Source: an uncultured Ignavibacteriales bacterium | GTDB lineage: Bacteria; Bacteroidota; Ignavibacteria; Ignavibacteriales; Ignavibacteriaceae | Assembly: GCA_903929035.1 (NCBI GenBank) | Contig: CAIYTF010000168.1 | Coordinates: 1-36,260, forward strand | Length of the DNA: 36,260 nt | Reading direction: 5' to 3' | Shown: in pieces, positions 1 through 8,058 of the stretch | How positions within the stretch are numbered: the first letter of the stretch is position 1 | Layout of the letters: each line of letters starts with the position of its first letter | The notes under the pieces: generated by a model | Database searches by the model: none | What the model saw: the letters and a program-made list of their open reading frames with translations, nothing else | Told to the model about the DNA's origin: nothing | Made by a program: the position numbers and the translations under genes

Positions 1-2275
1 ACCTTAGTTCTATAGGAGTAAAATCGACCATATTTTTTTGAACCATAGCCCATTCCAATAGATTTTCCAACAACTGATAAACATTTACCACCGATTCACG
101 CAATAAGTTACTCATTTGATCGTATTCCTCAATTGACATTTTGTTGCCTTCAGCTGTCATCAATTCGGTCAATCCCAATAATCCGGTGAAAGGACTTCTC
201 AAGTCGTGAGCGATGATTGAAAAGAATTTGTCTTTTTCGGAATTTCTTCGTTGAAGTTCTAAATTAGTTCTGGATATTTCATCTTCCAAGTGCTTACGTT
301 CCGTGATGTCATTGACAACCGTGTAACGCAATATTTTATTATTTACAGTAATATTTTCTGCCGACATAAGTACTTGCCTGATGCTGCCATCCTTGGTTCT
401 TAAAGTAGCATCGATATTATAAAGTTGGTTGAAAGAATTGGTTTTCTCCAATACGGACTTTATGTCACTTTCGGTTAAAATACCCAGCTCAATCGGTGTT
501 TTACCGATTACTTCATCTTTATCAAATCCCAGCACCTTGTAAAAGGCTTCATTAACTTCGACATATTCGCCTGTAGCCAAATCGGTTAAACCGCAAATTG
601 ATGGATTGAGATAAAACACTTTGGAAAATTTGTCATTACTCTCTCTCAACATTGTTTCTGCCAGCTTACGTTTGGTTATGTCGTGAGTGACTGACAACAT
701 ACCTATCGGTTTCCCATCTGTATCGTACAAGGTGGAACAACTGAATTCACCGATATATGATGTCCCGTTTTTTCCCAAGAACGAATACTCGGCATTTCTA
801 ACCATTCCCTCGATAGAAATTTGTTGAAGCATTTCAAAGGCTTTTATTCGCTCTTCCATAATGAATAAGTCCAAAACGCTATGTCCAATCATTTGCAGAA
901 CGGATTCGTATCCGAATAATTGACACGCGGCAGGATTTGCCAATATAATAGTCGCGTTGATGTCTAATAAAACAATCGCGTCCGGCGAAGTATTATTAAT
1001 TGCACGAAATAATTGCTCGCTTTCACGCAAAAGGGACTCCTCCGATTTCCGCAAAGTTATGTCACGCGCGGAAGCACAAAGGCGCTTATGGCTTCCCATA
1101 GCGATGCCGACAGCATTAATTTCGACATCCCGTAAACCACCACCGCGAATGCGGTGTTTTGTTGTAAAAACTTCGGGATTATAGATTAATTTACCTATCT
1201 TTATCAATAACTCTTCCTTGGAAAATTTAGCATCCCAATCAGCCACGTTCATATTCAAAACCTCTTCGCGTGTATATCCCAATAATTTACAAAACGAATC
1301 ATTTGTTTCTACGACATTGCCGTTCTCGTCAATGATATGAATGCCATCGCTTGTCATTTGAAGCAAGGTTTGGTTTTGTAAGCTTAACGCGTCAATAGAT
1401 TCTTGTTTTTTCTTGAGTTCGGTGATGTCCTGAGACGAAAATAACACGCACGGTTCTTTGTTTATTGTAATCACGTCCGCCGACATCAGAATATGTTTTA
1501 CCTGACCTAATTTTCCTTGCAATTCGGCTTCCACATTGCGCAGCAAACCTGATTTGAAAAGCTTTGAATATACTTCTGTTCTCTTTTCCGGATGCACCCA
1601 AAAGTTCAAAGTACTTGCTTTTTGCCCGACTACTTCTTCTCGCGCATATCCGCTGGATATCAAAAATTCATTGTTTACATCTATTACGCGTTCATCCTCG
1701 AGAGAAGTGATCATCATAGCACCGGGATTTGAATAGAATGCTTTTTGAAATTTTTCTTCGCTTTCACCAGCAGCTTTTTCGGATTGCTTTTGCGCGGTAA
1801 TAACATCGAATATGGCAATAAAATATTCTTTCTCCGGACTACACACGAAAACGGAAAACCACTTATCCAAAGATTTTAGCGGACTTTCAAATTGCTCAGA
1901 TTGTCCTGTCAAAGCCACCCGCGAATAAATTTCAAACAATTCAGGTTCTGATTCTCTGACCCCCGGAAAAACTTCTGATGCTCTTTTCCCTGCAATATTT
2001 TTTACACCCCTTAAAGATTCGAGTGCAGGATTTACTTTTATAAACAGAACATCCCACGGAATACCGTCAACATATATCATCTTGCAATAGGCATATCCCT
2101 TGGACATATTGTCGATGAGGAATTGATTAACGTCTTTGCAGTTTTCGCGAGGCAGCACGGTTCCTGCATTTTCGCATAAATCATTATTACAAGTGGTTTT
2201 CAGAGATTGGTAATGTTGTTTTAGCTGTTCAAATTCATTTAGAAGTTCTTGGTAGGAATTGAAATTATTATCCAT
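1..2275 (-). CDS. Multi-PAS sensor histidine kinase, C-terminus cut by window edge
   Basis: An uninterrupted reading frame runs from an ATG at 2275 to the left edge, giving 758 residues with no stop. There is no signal peptide or membrane segment, so the protein is probably cytoplasmic. After a ~45-residue lead come five PAS-type units at roughly residues 45-160, 168-288, 292-412, 415-540 and 543-668. Each ends in the usual D-I-T-x-R/K or similar junction (for example SVTHDITKRK and VVNDITERK). A HisKA dimerisation domain follows, with the H-box AHDLRSP; the phospho-accepting histidine is residue 690. The ATP-binding HATPase domain is expected beyond position 1, so a hybrid receiver cannot be excluded. 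No response regulator gene is visible beside it. The histidine kinase call is secure; the stimulus is unknown. Confidence 0.93.
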   Translation of the reverse strand, partial: MDNNFNSYQELLNEFEQLKQHYQSLKTTCNNDLCENAGTVLPRENCKDVNQFLIDNMSKGYAYCKMIYVDGIPWDVLFIKVNPALESLRGVKNIAGKRASEVFPGVRESEPELFEIYSRVALTGQSEQFESPLKSLDKWFSVFVCSPEKEYFIAIFDVITAQKQSEKAAGESEEKFQKAFYSNPGAMMITSLEDERVIDVNNEFLISSGYAREEVVGQKASTLNFWVHPEKRTEVYSKLFKSGLLRNVEAELQGKLGQVKHILMSADVITINKEPCVLFSSQDITELKKKQESIDALSLQNQTLLQMTSDGIHIIDENGNVVETNDSFCKLLGYTREEVLNMNVADWDAKFSKEELLIKIGKLIYNPEVFTTKHRIRGGGLRDVEINAVGIAMGSHKRLCASARDITLRKSEESLLRESEQLFRAINNTSPDAIVLLDINATIILANPAACQLFGYESVLQMIGHSVLDLFIMEERIKAFEMLQQISIEGMVRNAEYSFLGKNGTSYIGEFSCSTLYDTDGKPIGMLSVTHDITKRKLAETMLRESNDKFSKVFYLNPSICGLTDLATGEYVEVNEAFYKVLGFDKDEVIGKTPIELGILTESDIKSVLEKTNSFNQLYNIDATLRTKDGSIRQVLMSAENITVNNKILRYTVVNDITERKHLEDEISRTNLELQRRNSEKDKFFSIIAHDLRSPFTGLLGLTELMTAEGNKMSIEEYDQMSNLLRESVVNVYQLLENLLEWAMVQKNMVDFTPIELR

Positions 2276-2390
2276 ACATAACTTTCAGGATGTATTTTAT
2301 CAAAATTTAGTTATAATAGTTGTAAACGCTAATAATAATATAATGTATTTTTAAAAATAAATATCGAGTATCGATAAATTATTTTTTTTG
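2276..2390. other. AT-rich leader of the PAS kinase
   Basis: This very AT-rich spacer should hold the promoter of the minus-strand PAS kinase. A short inverted repeat ATCGA-GTA-TCGAT lies at 2363-2375. No convincing -35/-10 pair or sigma-54 site was seen. Confidence 0.3.
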
Positions 2391-2661
2391 GTAACTACTC
2401 AGCCTGTTCTTGAATTTGTCCCAAAGGGACTAAATCTGAATAACCGTGAGTGCTAACTCACGGAAAAGTAAGCCCAAACCAATAACGTCCCCGAAGGGGG
2501 GCGAACTAACTACGCGGCGTGAATTTGCCCCCTTCGGGGACATAGATGCTTTTTATCATACTCCCGTGAGTTGTCACTCACGGTTATTTAGATTTAGTCC
2601 CATTGGGACATAATTTAAGTACCGTATATTTTCTTGATTTCAGGAGACTAAAAGTAGTTAC
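2391..2661 (-). repeat. Nested-hairpin element, copy 1 (reverse orientation)
   Basis: A 271-bp palindromic element bounded by GTAACTACTCAGCC at the left and a degenerate AGTAGTTAC at the right. Inside are six short hairpins in mirror order: GTCCCAAAGGGAC, CCGTGAGT-N4-ACTCACGG (2444-2463), a CCCCGAAGGGG type, then the same three reversed. It is the reverse complement of the copies at 31966 and 36087. The right-hand terminal repeat and the last GTCCC hairpin (CATT in place of CTTT) have diverged. No transposase lies inside it. It resembles a REP/MITE-type non-autonomous repeat. Confidence 0.93.
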
Positions 2662-2825
2662 GGGCAATGAAAGACTATTATCGTTTTAGCTACCCACGCA
2701 AACCGTTAAAGATTCCTTTTCTTATTCATCATTTTGGGAAAACTCAAATTAAAGTTTTTTACTTAACTATTTTCATTATTTTTCGATAATGAATTTAAGG
2801 CAATTTTTATTAACAAGATTAAAAT
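2662..2825. other. Leader region of the TPR gene
   Basis: This non-coding spacer contains a perfect 8-bp hairpin, TTCATTAT-TTTTCG-ATAATGAA, at 2772-2793, about 30 bases before the ATG. It could be an operator or a 5'-UTR structure. It is not followed by a T-run, so it is unlikely to be a terminator. No other element was recognised. Confidence 0.35.
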
Positions 2826-4454
2826 ATGAAATTTATTAAAAACCTTATCCCTGATAAATGGGAACAGCTTCTTGAGGAAGGACTTGCCAGCTATCGGGAT
2901 AATCAATATACTGACGCGATTAAGTTATTAACTGAATCAATTACACTTGATCCAAATAATCCCGAGGCATATTTTTTTCGCGGACTTAGCTACCAGCAAG
3001 TTCCCGAGCACAGTCTTGCTATTAAAGATTTCCAGAAAACAAAAGAAATTGATCCCGAATTTCGCAGTATAGTCCATTATGCACTTGCACTTTCTTATAA
3101 GGAAATAGGAGATGAAGACCAAGCACTCGAAGAGTTAAACGTATTTCTTGCCCTAAAAAGTAATTATGCCAATGCTCTTATGCACCGGAGTAAAATACTC
3201 CTGCGAAAAAAGAAATATGATGAAGCTCTCAAAGATGTGATGCAGCTGCTATCCTCCTCTGCCGACAATTTTGAAGGCTATATTCTCAGTGCCCTCATAC
3301 GGATAGAAACGGATGATTTTAAAAGAGCTATCATTGATTTGAATGCCGCTATTCGATTAAGGCCTTCCGGCGAAGAAGCCTGGATTCTACGCGGAGAAGC
3401 AAAGTGCAAACTTAAACTCTACCACGAGGCAGTTTTTGATTTGAGAAAGGCTCTTTCAATTAATCCTAAAAGTTATAAAGGACTTTGCTCTCTTGCAAAA
3501 ATTTATTTTGCTATGAATAGTTTCTCTGATTCTTTAAGGGAATTAAACAACTGTCTTAAAATTAATCCCGAGTATCCGGAAGCTCTTCACCTTCGTTCCG
3601 AGTGCTACATCAAACTCGAACGATTTGATGACGCGCTAAATGATTTTGGCGAGATTTTAAAAATTGACCCTGACAATAAAGATATCCGCGAACGCCGCGG
3701 ACATCTGAAGAAACTGCTCAATGACACCGAAAGCGCACGCGATGACTTTTACAAAGTTTTGGAACTTAACCCCGATGAATCTAATTCATATTTTCTTCTT
3801 AGCGATATCGAAATAGCTTTCAGTAATTTTGATAAGTCTTTGGAATTGATTGAACGCGCGATTGAAATAGAACCAAATAACGCGAAATATTATAATCAAC
3901 GCGGATTAATAAAATATAAACTTAAAAACTTCGGTGAGTCTGTTACCGACTATTCCAAGGCGATCCAGCTCACTCACGATAATTATATGTACTACTATAA
4001 TCGGGCACTCGCGAAGATTGAACTAGTTGATTTTACAGGCGCACTTACAGACTTTACTAAGGCACTTGTTAAACCCGATTTTATTAATGCTTATACCGCC
4101 CGTGCCGAATTGAAAATTAAGATGGAAGACTATAGTAGTGCAATAATGGATTACGACAGAATTCTCCATATTGACGGGATGAACAAAAAAGCTTTTTTTA
4201 TGAAATCATTTTGCTACAATATACTTGGTGAGCACGACAATGCTCTACGCGAAATTAATCGGGCTATTAAAATAGACCCCCGCTATGGCGACGCGTATTA
4301 CATCAGGGCTATTATAAATCTTAGTCTTCTATATTATAAAGCCGCGAAAAGCGACTGCGAAAATGCCATTCGCTATGGTTCAGTTGATTATCAACCCCAC
4401 GCTCTCACCTTACTGCGCGAACTAAATAAAAAAACGACTCTGCTTAGTGAATAG
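2826..4454 (+). CDS. TPR repeat protein (about 15 repeats)
   Basis: A 542-residue protein built almost wholly of ~34-residue tetratricopeptide repeats, about fifteen in register from residue 14 to 530. Many carry the typical ending D/N-P (for example LDPNNPEAYFFRG, INPEYPEALHLRS, IDPRYGDAYYIRA). There is no signal peptide or membrane segment, so it is expected to be a cytoplasmic scaffold for protein-protein contacts. No catalytic domain is fused to it and the partner cannot be read from the sequence. The downstream TonB/MORN-like gene is on the same strand, with a dispersed repeat in the spacer, so co-transcription is possible. The start is the first in-frame ATG. The family is certain; the specific function is unknown. 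Confidence 0.92.
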   Translation: MKFIKNLIPDKWEQLLEEGLASYRDNQYTDAIKLLTESITLDPNNPEAYFFRGLSYQQVPEHSLAIKDFQKTKEIDPEFRSIVHYALALSYKEIGDEDQALEELNVFLALKSNYANALMHRSKILLRKKKYDEALKDVMQLLSSSADNFEGYILSALIRIETDDFKRAIIDLNAAIRLRPSGEEAWILRGEAKCKLKLYHEAVFDLRKALSINPKSYKGLCSLAKIYFAMNSFSDSLRELNNCLKINPEYPEALHLRSECYIKLERFDDALNDFGEILKIDPDNKDIRERRGHLKKLLNDTESARDDFYKVLELNPDESNSYFLLSDIEIAFSNFDKSLELIERAIEIEPNNAKYYNQRGLIKYKLKNFGESVTDYSKAIQLTHDNYMYYYNRALAKIELVDFTGALTDFTKALVKPDFINAYTARAELKIKMEDYSSAIMDYDRILHIDGMNKKAFFMKSFCYNILGEHDNALREINRAIKIDPRYGDAYYIRAIINLSLLYYKAAKSDCENAIRYGSVDYQPHALTLLRELNKKTTLLSE

Positions 4455-4472
4455 CATTGCTGACCAAAAGGG

Positions 4473-4553
4473 TAGGACTCGTTCAGAAATAACATTAACA
4501 CTTTCTCACGCGAAGACGCGAAGATCGCAAAGGTTATCTTTAGAAGATGTAAA
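4473..4553 (+). repeat. 81-bp dispersed repeat, copy 1
   Basis: An 81-bp block running from TAGGACTCGTT to AGAAGATGTAAA, with the core CACGCGAAGACGCGAAGATC and then GCAAAG. It is nearly identical to the reverse complement of 12536-12616. It sits between the TPR gene and the MORN/TonB-domain gene, inside an open frame that would otherwise extend the latter upstream. Confidence 0.9.
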
Positions 4554-4614
4554 AGTTATTTGCGGGCAAACACTTACCTTTTCTTATCGGGACAATACAA
4601 TATACAAGTGTTTA

Positions 4615-5484
4615 ATGCCTGAACTTACAATCGGCAATAAAAAAATATTGAGACTGTTATTTCTTTGCATCATTTCCGCGACAAACCTTTTGGCTCAATA
4701 TGACACTGCAAGAATATTTTATGATACAGGGAATATTAAAGCTGTTATTCCAACCTATGGGAAAGTTCCTGAAGGCATAGCGCGATATTATTATCAAGAT
4801 GGTATCCTGCAGGAAGAGCGGACATACATTGCAGGCAAAATTGAAGGAACAGTAAAACACTTTCGTCCTAACGGAAAATTACTTGACGTATTTACGATTG
4901 AAAATGGAAAACGCGAAGGACCTCTTTCGCGGTATGATGAAAACGGCAATTTTGCCGATGAGCAATATTACAGCGGCGGCATACTCCAGCCGCTTCCTCC
5001 GGCGGATACGATGGATGCTCCTGATGTTGCCGCGGCTAAAGATGGTCCTCCGCCGGCAATAACATCTGTACCTATTCCGGCAGAGATTGAAAACCGAACT
5101 CCTCCGGTTGAAGAAAAGGCGTTTATTATCAGTACAAAAGATACACTTGTTCTTGACTTAGTTCATCCCGATAATGATTTAGTAAAACGATTTGAACAAG
5201 TGCCGATACCGGCGCGGGGGATGGAATATTTTTACAAAAAACTTATTATTCCGGACTTTGCAGTAAAGAATAATATACAAGGCACAGTGGTCGTGAAAGC
5301 ACTTATTAATGAAAATGGTGACGTGGCTGCCTGCGATGTGCAAAAAGGTATTGGCTATGCCTGCGATGAATCGGCAGCTATTGCAGTGAACTATACAAAA
5401 TTCAAGCCCGCCTTATTTAAAGGAACAACTTTGAGAGTATATATACTTTTCCCTGTTGAGTTTAAAACCCCTATACAACAGTAA
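4615..5484 (+). CDS. YwqK/MORN-like repeat protein with TonB C-terminal domain
   Basis: The frame is open from a GTG at 4447, but its first 56 codons lie across a dispersed repeat and look unnatural. The ATG at 4615 places a good signal peptide or membrane anchor (residues ~8-28, ending NLLAQ) at the N-terminus and gives 289 residues. Residues ~45-125 are short F/Y-x-x-N/D-G-x-L repeats of the MORN_2/YwqK kind. Residues ~125-165 form a Pro-rich linker. Residues ~205-285 match a TonB C-terminal domain (IQGTVVVKALINENGDV, then ESAAIAVNYTKFKPA). It is presumably periplasmic; it may couple to outer-membrane receptors or be a structural relative that does not energise transport. Its 3' end overlaps the convergent pdxB gene by 14 bp. 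There is no clear ribosome-binding site. Confidence 0.8.
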   Translation: MPELTIGNKKILRLLFLCIISATNLLAQYDTARIFYDTGNIKAVIPTYGKVPEGIARYYYQDGILQEERTYIAGKIEGTVKHFRPNGKLLDVFTIENGKREGPLSRYDENGNFADEQYYSGGILQPLPPADTMDAPDVAAAKDGPPPAITSVPIPAEIENRTPPVEEKAFIISTKDTLVLDLVHPDNDLVKRFEQVPIPARGMEYFYKKLIIPDFAVKNNIQGTVVVKALINENGDVAACDVQKGIGYACDESAAIAVNYTKFKPALFKGTTLRVYILFPVEFKTPIQQ

Positions 5485-6604
5485 ACCGAAAAGCCCGCAA
5501 TACTATTGCCTTTTCTTGATTATATGGCTCTAATTCTATCATATAGCTGCTAAATTCGCGGCGAAGGCTGTAATTTTTTCGTAGTTTGTCGAAATATTTT
5601 CCGCGGGCCATTTGCTCCATTTCCACTCCTTTCTTTAACGCGATAGTATCAGTTTCAATTTTATATACATACCGTGTTGCTTCATAGAGAAGTTCAATTA
5701 TCGACTTTTCTGATTGGAGAACAACGCGGTTATTTTCAACTTTAGGCACTGTTATATTAAATTTGGCGGTATTCATAAAAAAACTATCCATCGCCTGCCG
5801 CATCATCAAAGTGCCATTTATTTTTCCCTCCAATGAATATCCGGCTATATGCGGTGTTGCAAATTTGGCTGACTCCAATAAACGAGCATTTATAAAAGGT
5901 TCATTTTCCCAAACATCCAGGCAGAGCGGCACCTTACGCTCGGTGGCGATAGATAATAATGCTGCCGTTTCCGCGGTTTCTCCCCGCGAGGTGTTTATAA
6001 AAAATTTCAGCTTTTTGGCACTGTCGATATTTTCCCGCGAAATTAAATTATGTGTTTTATATTCTCCGGTCATTGTCAACGGGGTATGGATAGTTAAAAT
6101 ATCTGCCTGTAATGTTTGTGCCAATTTGGAAAACGGATATCGAACTCCTGAACGTTTTAAAGGCGGATCATTTACTAATAACTTAAATCCTAAATACCGT
6201 GCAAGTTTTGCAATTCGTCCTCCAATGTTGCCGCGCCCGATAATTCCAAGCGTTGTTTCATTTGGCGATAAATCGTTCTCAACCAAAAATTTGGCAATGA
6301 CCGTATATACATATTCAGTAACTGCATTGGCATTGCTTCCTTTTGCATCCGCGAAACCAATACCCGCGTGTTTTAAATAATTCAAATCAATATGATTCAC
6401 CCCTATGGTTGCTGTGCCTACGAATTTTACCGCGGTGTTCCGCAGCAGTTCCTCGTTCACTTCGGTAATGGAACGCGCGATCAATGCATCGGCATCAAAT
6501 AAAATTTCATTGGAAATATTTCTGCCGTGCACGAGCACAACATCACCATATCCTGAAAATGCCTGCTCAGCGTATGTTATGTTTTCGTCAACTACAATTT
6601 TCAT
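5471..6604 (-). CDS. pdxB: Erythronate-4-phosphate dehydrogenase
   Basis: A 377-residue D-2-hydroxyacid dehydrogenase-fold enzyme of the PdxB type, which oxidises 4-phosphoerythronate in the DXP-dependent pyridoxal 5'-phosphate pathway. The Rossmann motif GIIGRGNIGGR lies at residues 120-130 and the following VNDPP (144-148) matches the family. The likely catalytic residues are Arg207 (NTSRGE), Glu235 (VWENEP) and His252 (PHIAGYSLEGK). Both the length and the C-terminal extension after residue ~285 fit the PdxB dimerisation domain better than SerA or GhrA relatives. It is transcribed alone, divergently from the MFS gene and convergently with the TonB-domain gene. No other pdx gene is in the window. 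Confidence 0.92.
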   Translation of the reverse strand: MKIVVDENITYAEQAFSGYGDVVLVHGRNISNEILFDADALIARSITEVNEELLRNTAVKFVGTATIGVNHIDLNYLKHAGIGFADAKGSNANAVTEYVYTVIAKFLVENDLSPNETTLGIIGRGNIGGRIAKLARYLGFKLLVNDPPLKRSGVRYPFSKLAQTLQADILTIHTPLTMTGEYKTHNLISRENIDSAKKLKFFINTSRGETAETAALLSIATERKVPLCLDVWENEPFINARLLESAKFATPHIAGYSLEGKINGTLMMRQAMDSFFMNTAKFNITVPKVENNRVVLQSEKSIIELLYEATRYVYKIETDTIALKKGVEMEQMARGKYFDKLRKNYSLRREFSSYMIELEPYNQEKAIVLRAFRFTVV

Positions 6605-6750
6605 TTTCTTCGATCAAATTTAAGCATATTCATTTTCCGGTAAAAAGATAAAATGCAATCTGCAAGATATAGGTTTTCATAAATTTTTATTTGGCGGTTT
6701 TTTTTCTATTTTGCAATTGTTTAATCAATTTATTCATCAAAGATAAGAAT

Positions 6751-7986
6751 ATGCACGAAGAAAAAATTAGTATAAAAGAGTTATTTAATCTTACGGTCAT
6801 TGTTTCGGCACTTGGTTATTTTGTTGACATTTATGACCTAATTCTTTTCGGCATTGTTCGTATTCCGAGTCTAAAAGCAATAGGTGTGAATGGGGCAGAC
6901 TTGGTTACTGTTGGTGTGTTTCTGCTCAATATGCAAATGGCGGGAATGCTCATTGGCGGAATATTCTGGGGAATACTTGGTGACAAAAAAGGTAGATTAT
7001 CGGTGCTTTTTGGGTCTATTCTAATATACTCTATCGCGAATTTTGCCAACGCGTTCGTGCACACTACAGAACAGTATGCCGCGCTTCGCTTTATCGCTGG
7101 GTTTGGTCTTGCCGGCGAACTCGGGGCAGCCATTACATTAGTCAGTGAAGTGATGCGTAAGGAAACACGCGGGTATGGCGCGGCTATTGTTGCATCAATC
7201 GGTGTCAGCGGGGCAATATTCGCCGCGGTTATCGGCGAATACTTTGACTGGACTATTGCATATATTATTGGCGGAATTATCGGATTCCTTCTCCTTATTC
7301 TTCGAATTAAAATGTCTGAATCCGGAATGTTTCACTCTGTTAAACAAACGGAAACTAAACGCGGCGATTTTTTGGCTCTCTTCACTTCATTCAAACGGCT
7401 GAAAAGATATTTCAACAGTATCGCGATTGGTTTCCCGATATGGTTTGTAGTAGGTGTACTCATAACTTTCTCACCCGAGTTTGCAAAAGAATTAGGCTAT
7501 ACAGAAGCTATTATTGCAGGCAGAGCAATAATGTTCACATATACAGGATTGATATTCGGCGATTTCATCAGCGGTTTCGTGAGTCAGATTCTGCGCAGCC
7601 GCAAAAAAGTTGTGCTGATCTTCATTATTGCTACAACTGCATTAGTTGTTGTTTATACAATTTTTCCCGGCAAATCAGCATTCTATTTTTATACATTGTG
7701 CGTGCTTCTTGGCTTTAGCATTGGTTATTGGGCGGTATTCACAACTATTGCATCGGAACAGTTTGGCACAAACCTTCGGGCTACCGTCACGACAACGGTT
7801 CCCAACTTTGTACGCGGGGCAGTAGTTCCAATTACGCTCGGCTTCACATTTTTCAGAGGAATCTTTCATTCAATGACGAGTGCCGCGCTTGCTGTCGGCA
7901 TTATTGTTCTTGTCATTTCTCTTTTCGCTCTATTTCATCTGAAAGAAACATTTGGTGATGACCTTAATTTTCTTGAAGATATTTAA
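6751..7986 (+). CDS. Major facilitator superfamily transporter (MHS/sugar-porter type)
   Basis: A 411-residue membrane protein with about 12 hydrophobic segments, starting at the ATG at 6751. The frame continues upstream to a TTG at 6691, but that extra stretch is low-complexity and unlikely to be translated. The TM2-TM3 loop carries the MFS signature GILGDKKGRL (residues 74-83). TM1 has the acidic pattern GYFVDIYDL typical of metabolite:H+ symporters, and a second arginine-rich loop follows TM4 (RKETRGYG). The substrate cannot be read from sequence; organic acids or sugars are the usual cargo of this branch. The gene stands alone, divergent from pdxB and convergent with the cytochrome operon. 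Confidence 0.87.
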   Translation: MHEEKISIKELFNLTVIVSALGYFVDIYDLILFGIVRIPSLKAIGVNGADLVTVGVFLLNMQMAGMLIGGIFWGILGDKKGRLSVLFGSILIYSIANFANAFVHTTEQYAALRFIAGFGLAGELGAAITLVSEVMRKETRGYGAAIVASIGVSGAIFAAVIGEYFDWTIAYIIGGIIGFLLLILRIKMSESGMFHSVKQTETKRGDFLALFTSFKRLKRYFNSIAIGFPIWFVVGVLITFSPEFAKELGYTEAIIAGRAIMFTYTGLIFGDFISGFVSQILRSRKKVVLIFIIATTALVVVYTIFPGKSAFYFYTLCVLLGFSIGYWAVFTTIASEQFGTNLRATVTTTVPNFVRGAVVPITLGFTFFRGIFHSMTSAALAVGIIVLVISLFALFHLKETFGDDLNFLEDI

Positions 7987-7987
7987 A

Positions 7988-8002
7988 AGATGCTTTGCAT
8001 CT
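7988..8002 (-). terminator. Weak terminator-like hairpin at the end of the cytochrome operon
   Basis: AGATGC-AAA-GCATCT followed by TTTTAAAT, read on the minus strand, lies 56 bp beyond the stop of the last cytochrome gene. The stem has only six base pairs, so it would be a weak intrinsic terminator. On the plus strand it lies just after the MFS stop codon but without a T-run. Confidence 0.4.
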
Positions 8003-8058
8003 CAGGGAGATCATCAAATGGGAAAAAATAGGATATATTTTTGCTATAAATTTTACCC

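Noticed and set aside
2391-2661. Interpretation of the hairpin element as a simple intrinsic terminator
   Set aside because: The stems lack a T-run, the block is ~270 bp long and it recurs in both orientations, so a mobile or structural repeat is more likely.
5763-6380. A 205-codon open frame on the plus strand opposite pdxB
   Set aside because: It lies wholly antisense to a well-supported PdxB gene, has no family resemblance and has the codon pattern of a shadow frame.
6691-6750. Upstream TTG start for the MFS transporter
   Set aside because: It would add 20 residues of low-complexity sequence. The ATG at 6751 gives a normal N-terminus before TM1.
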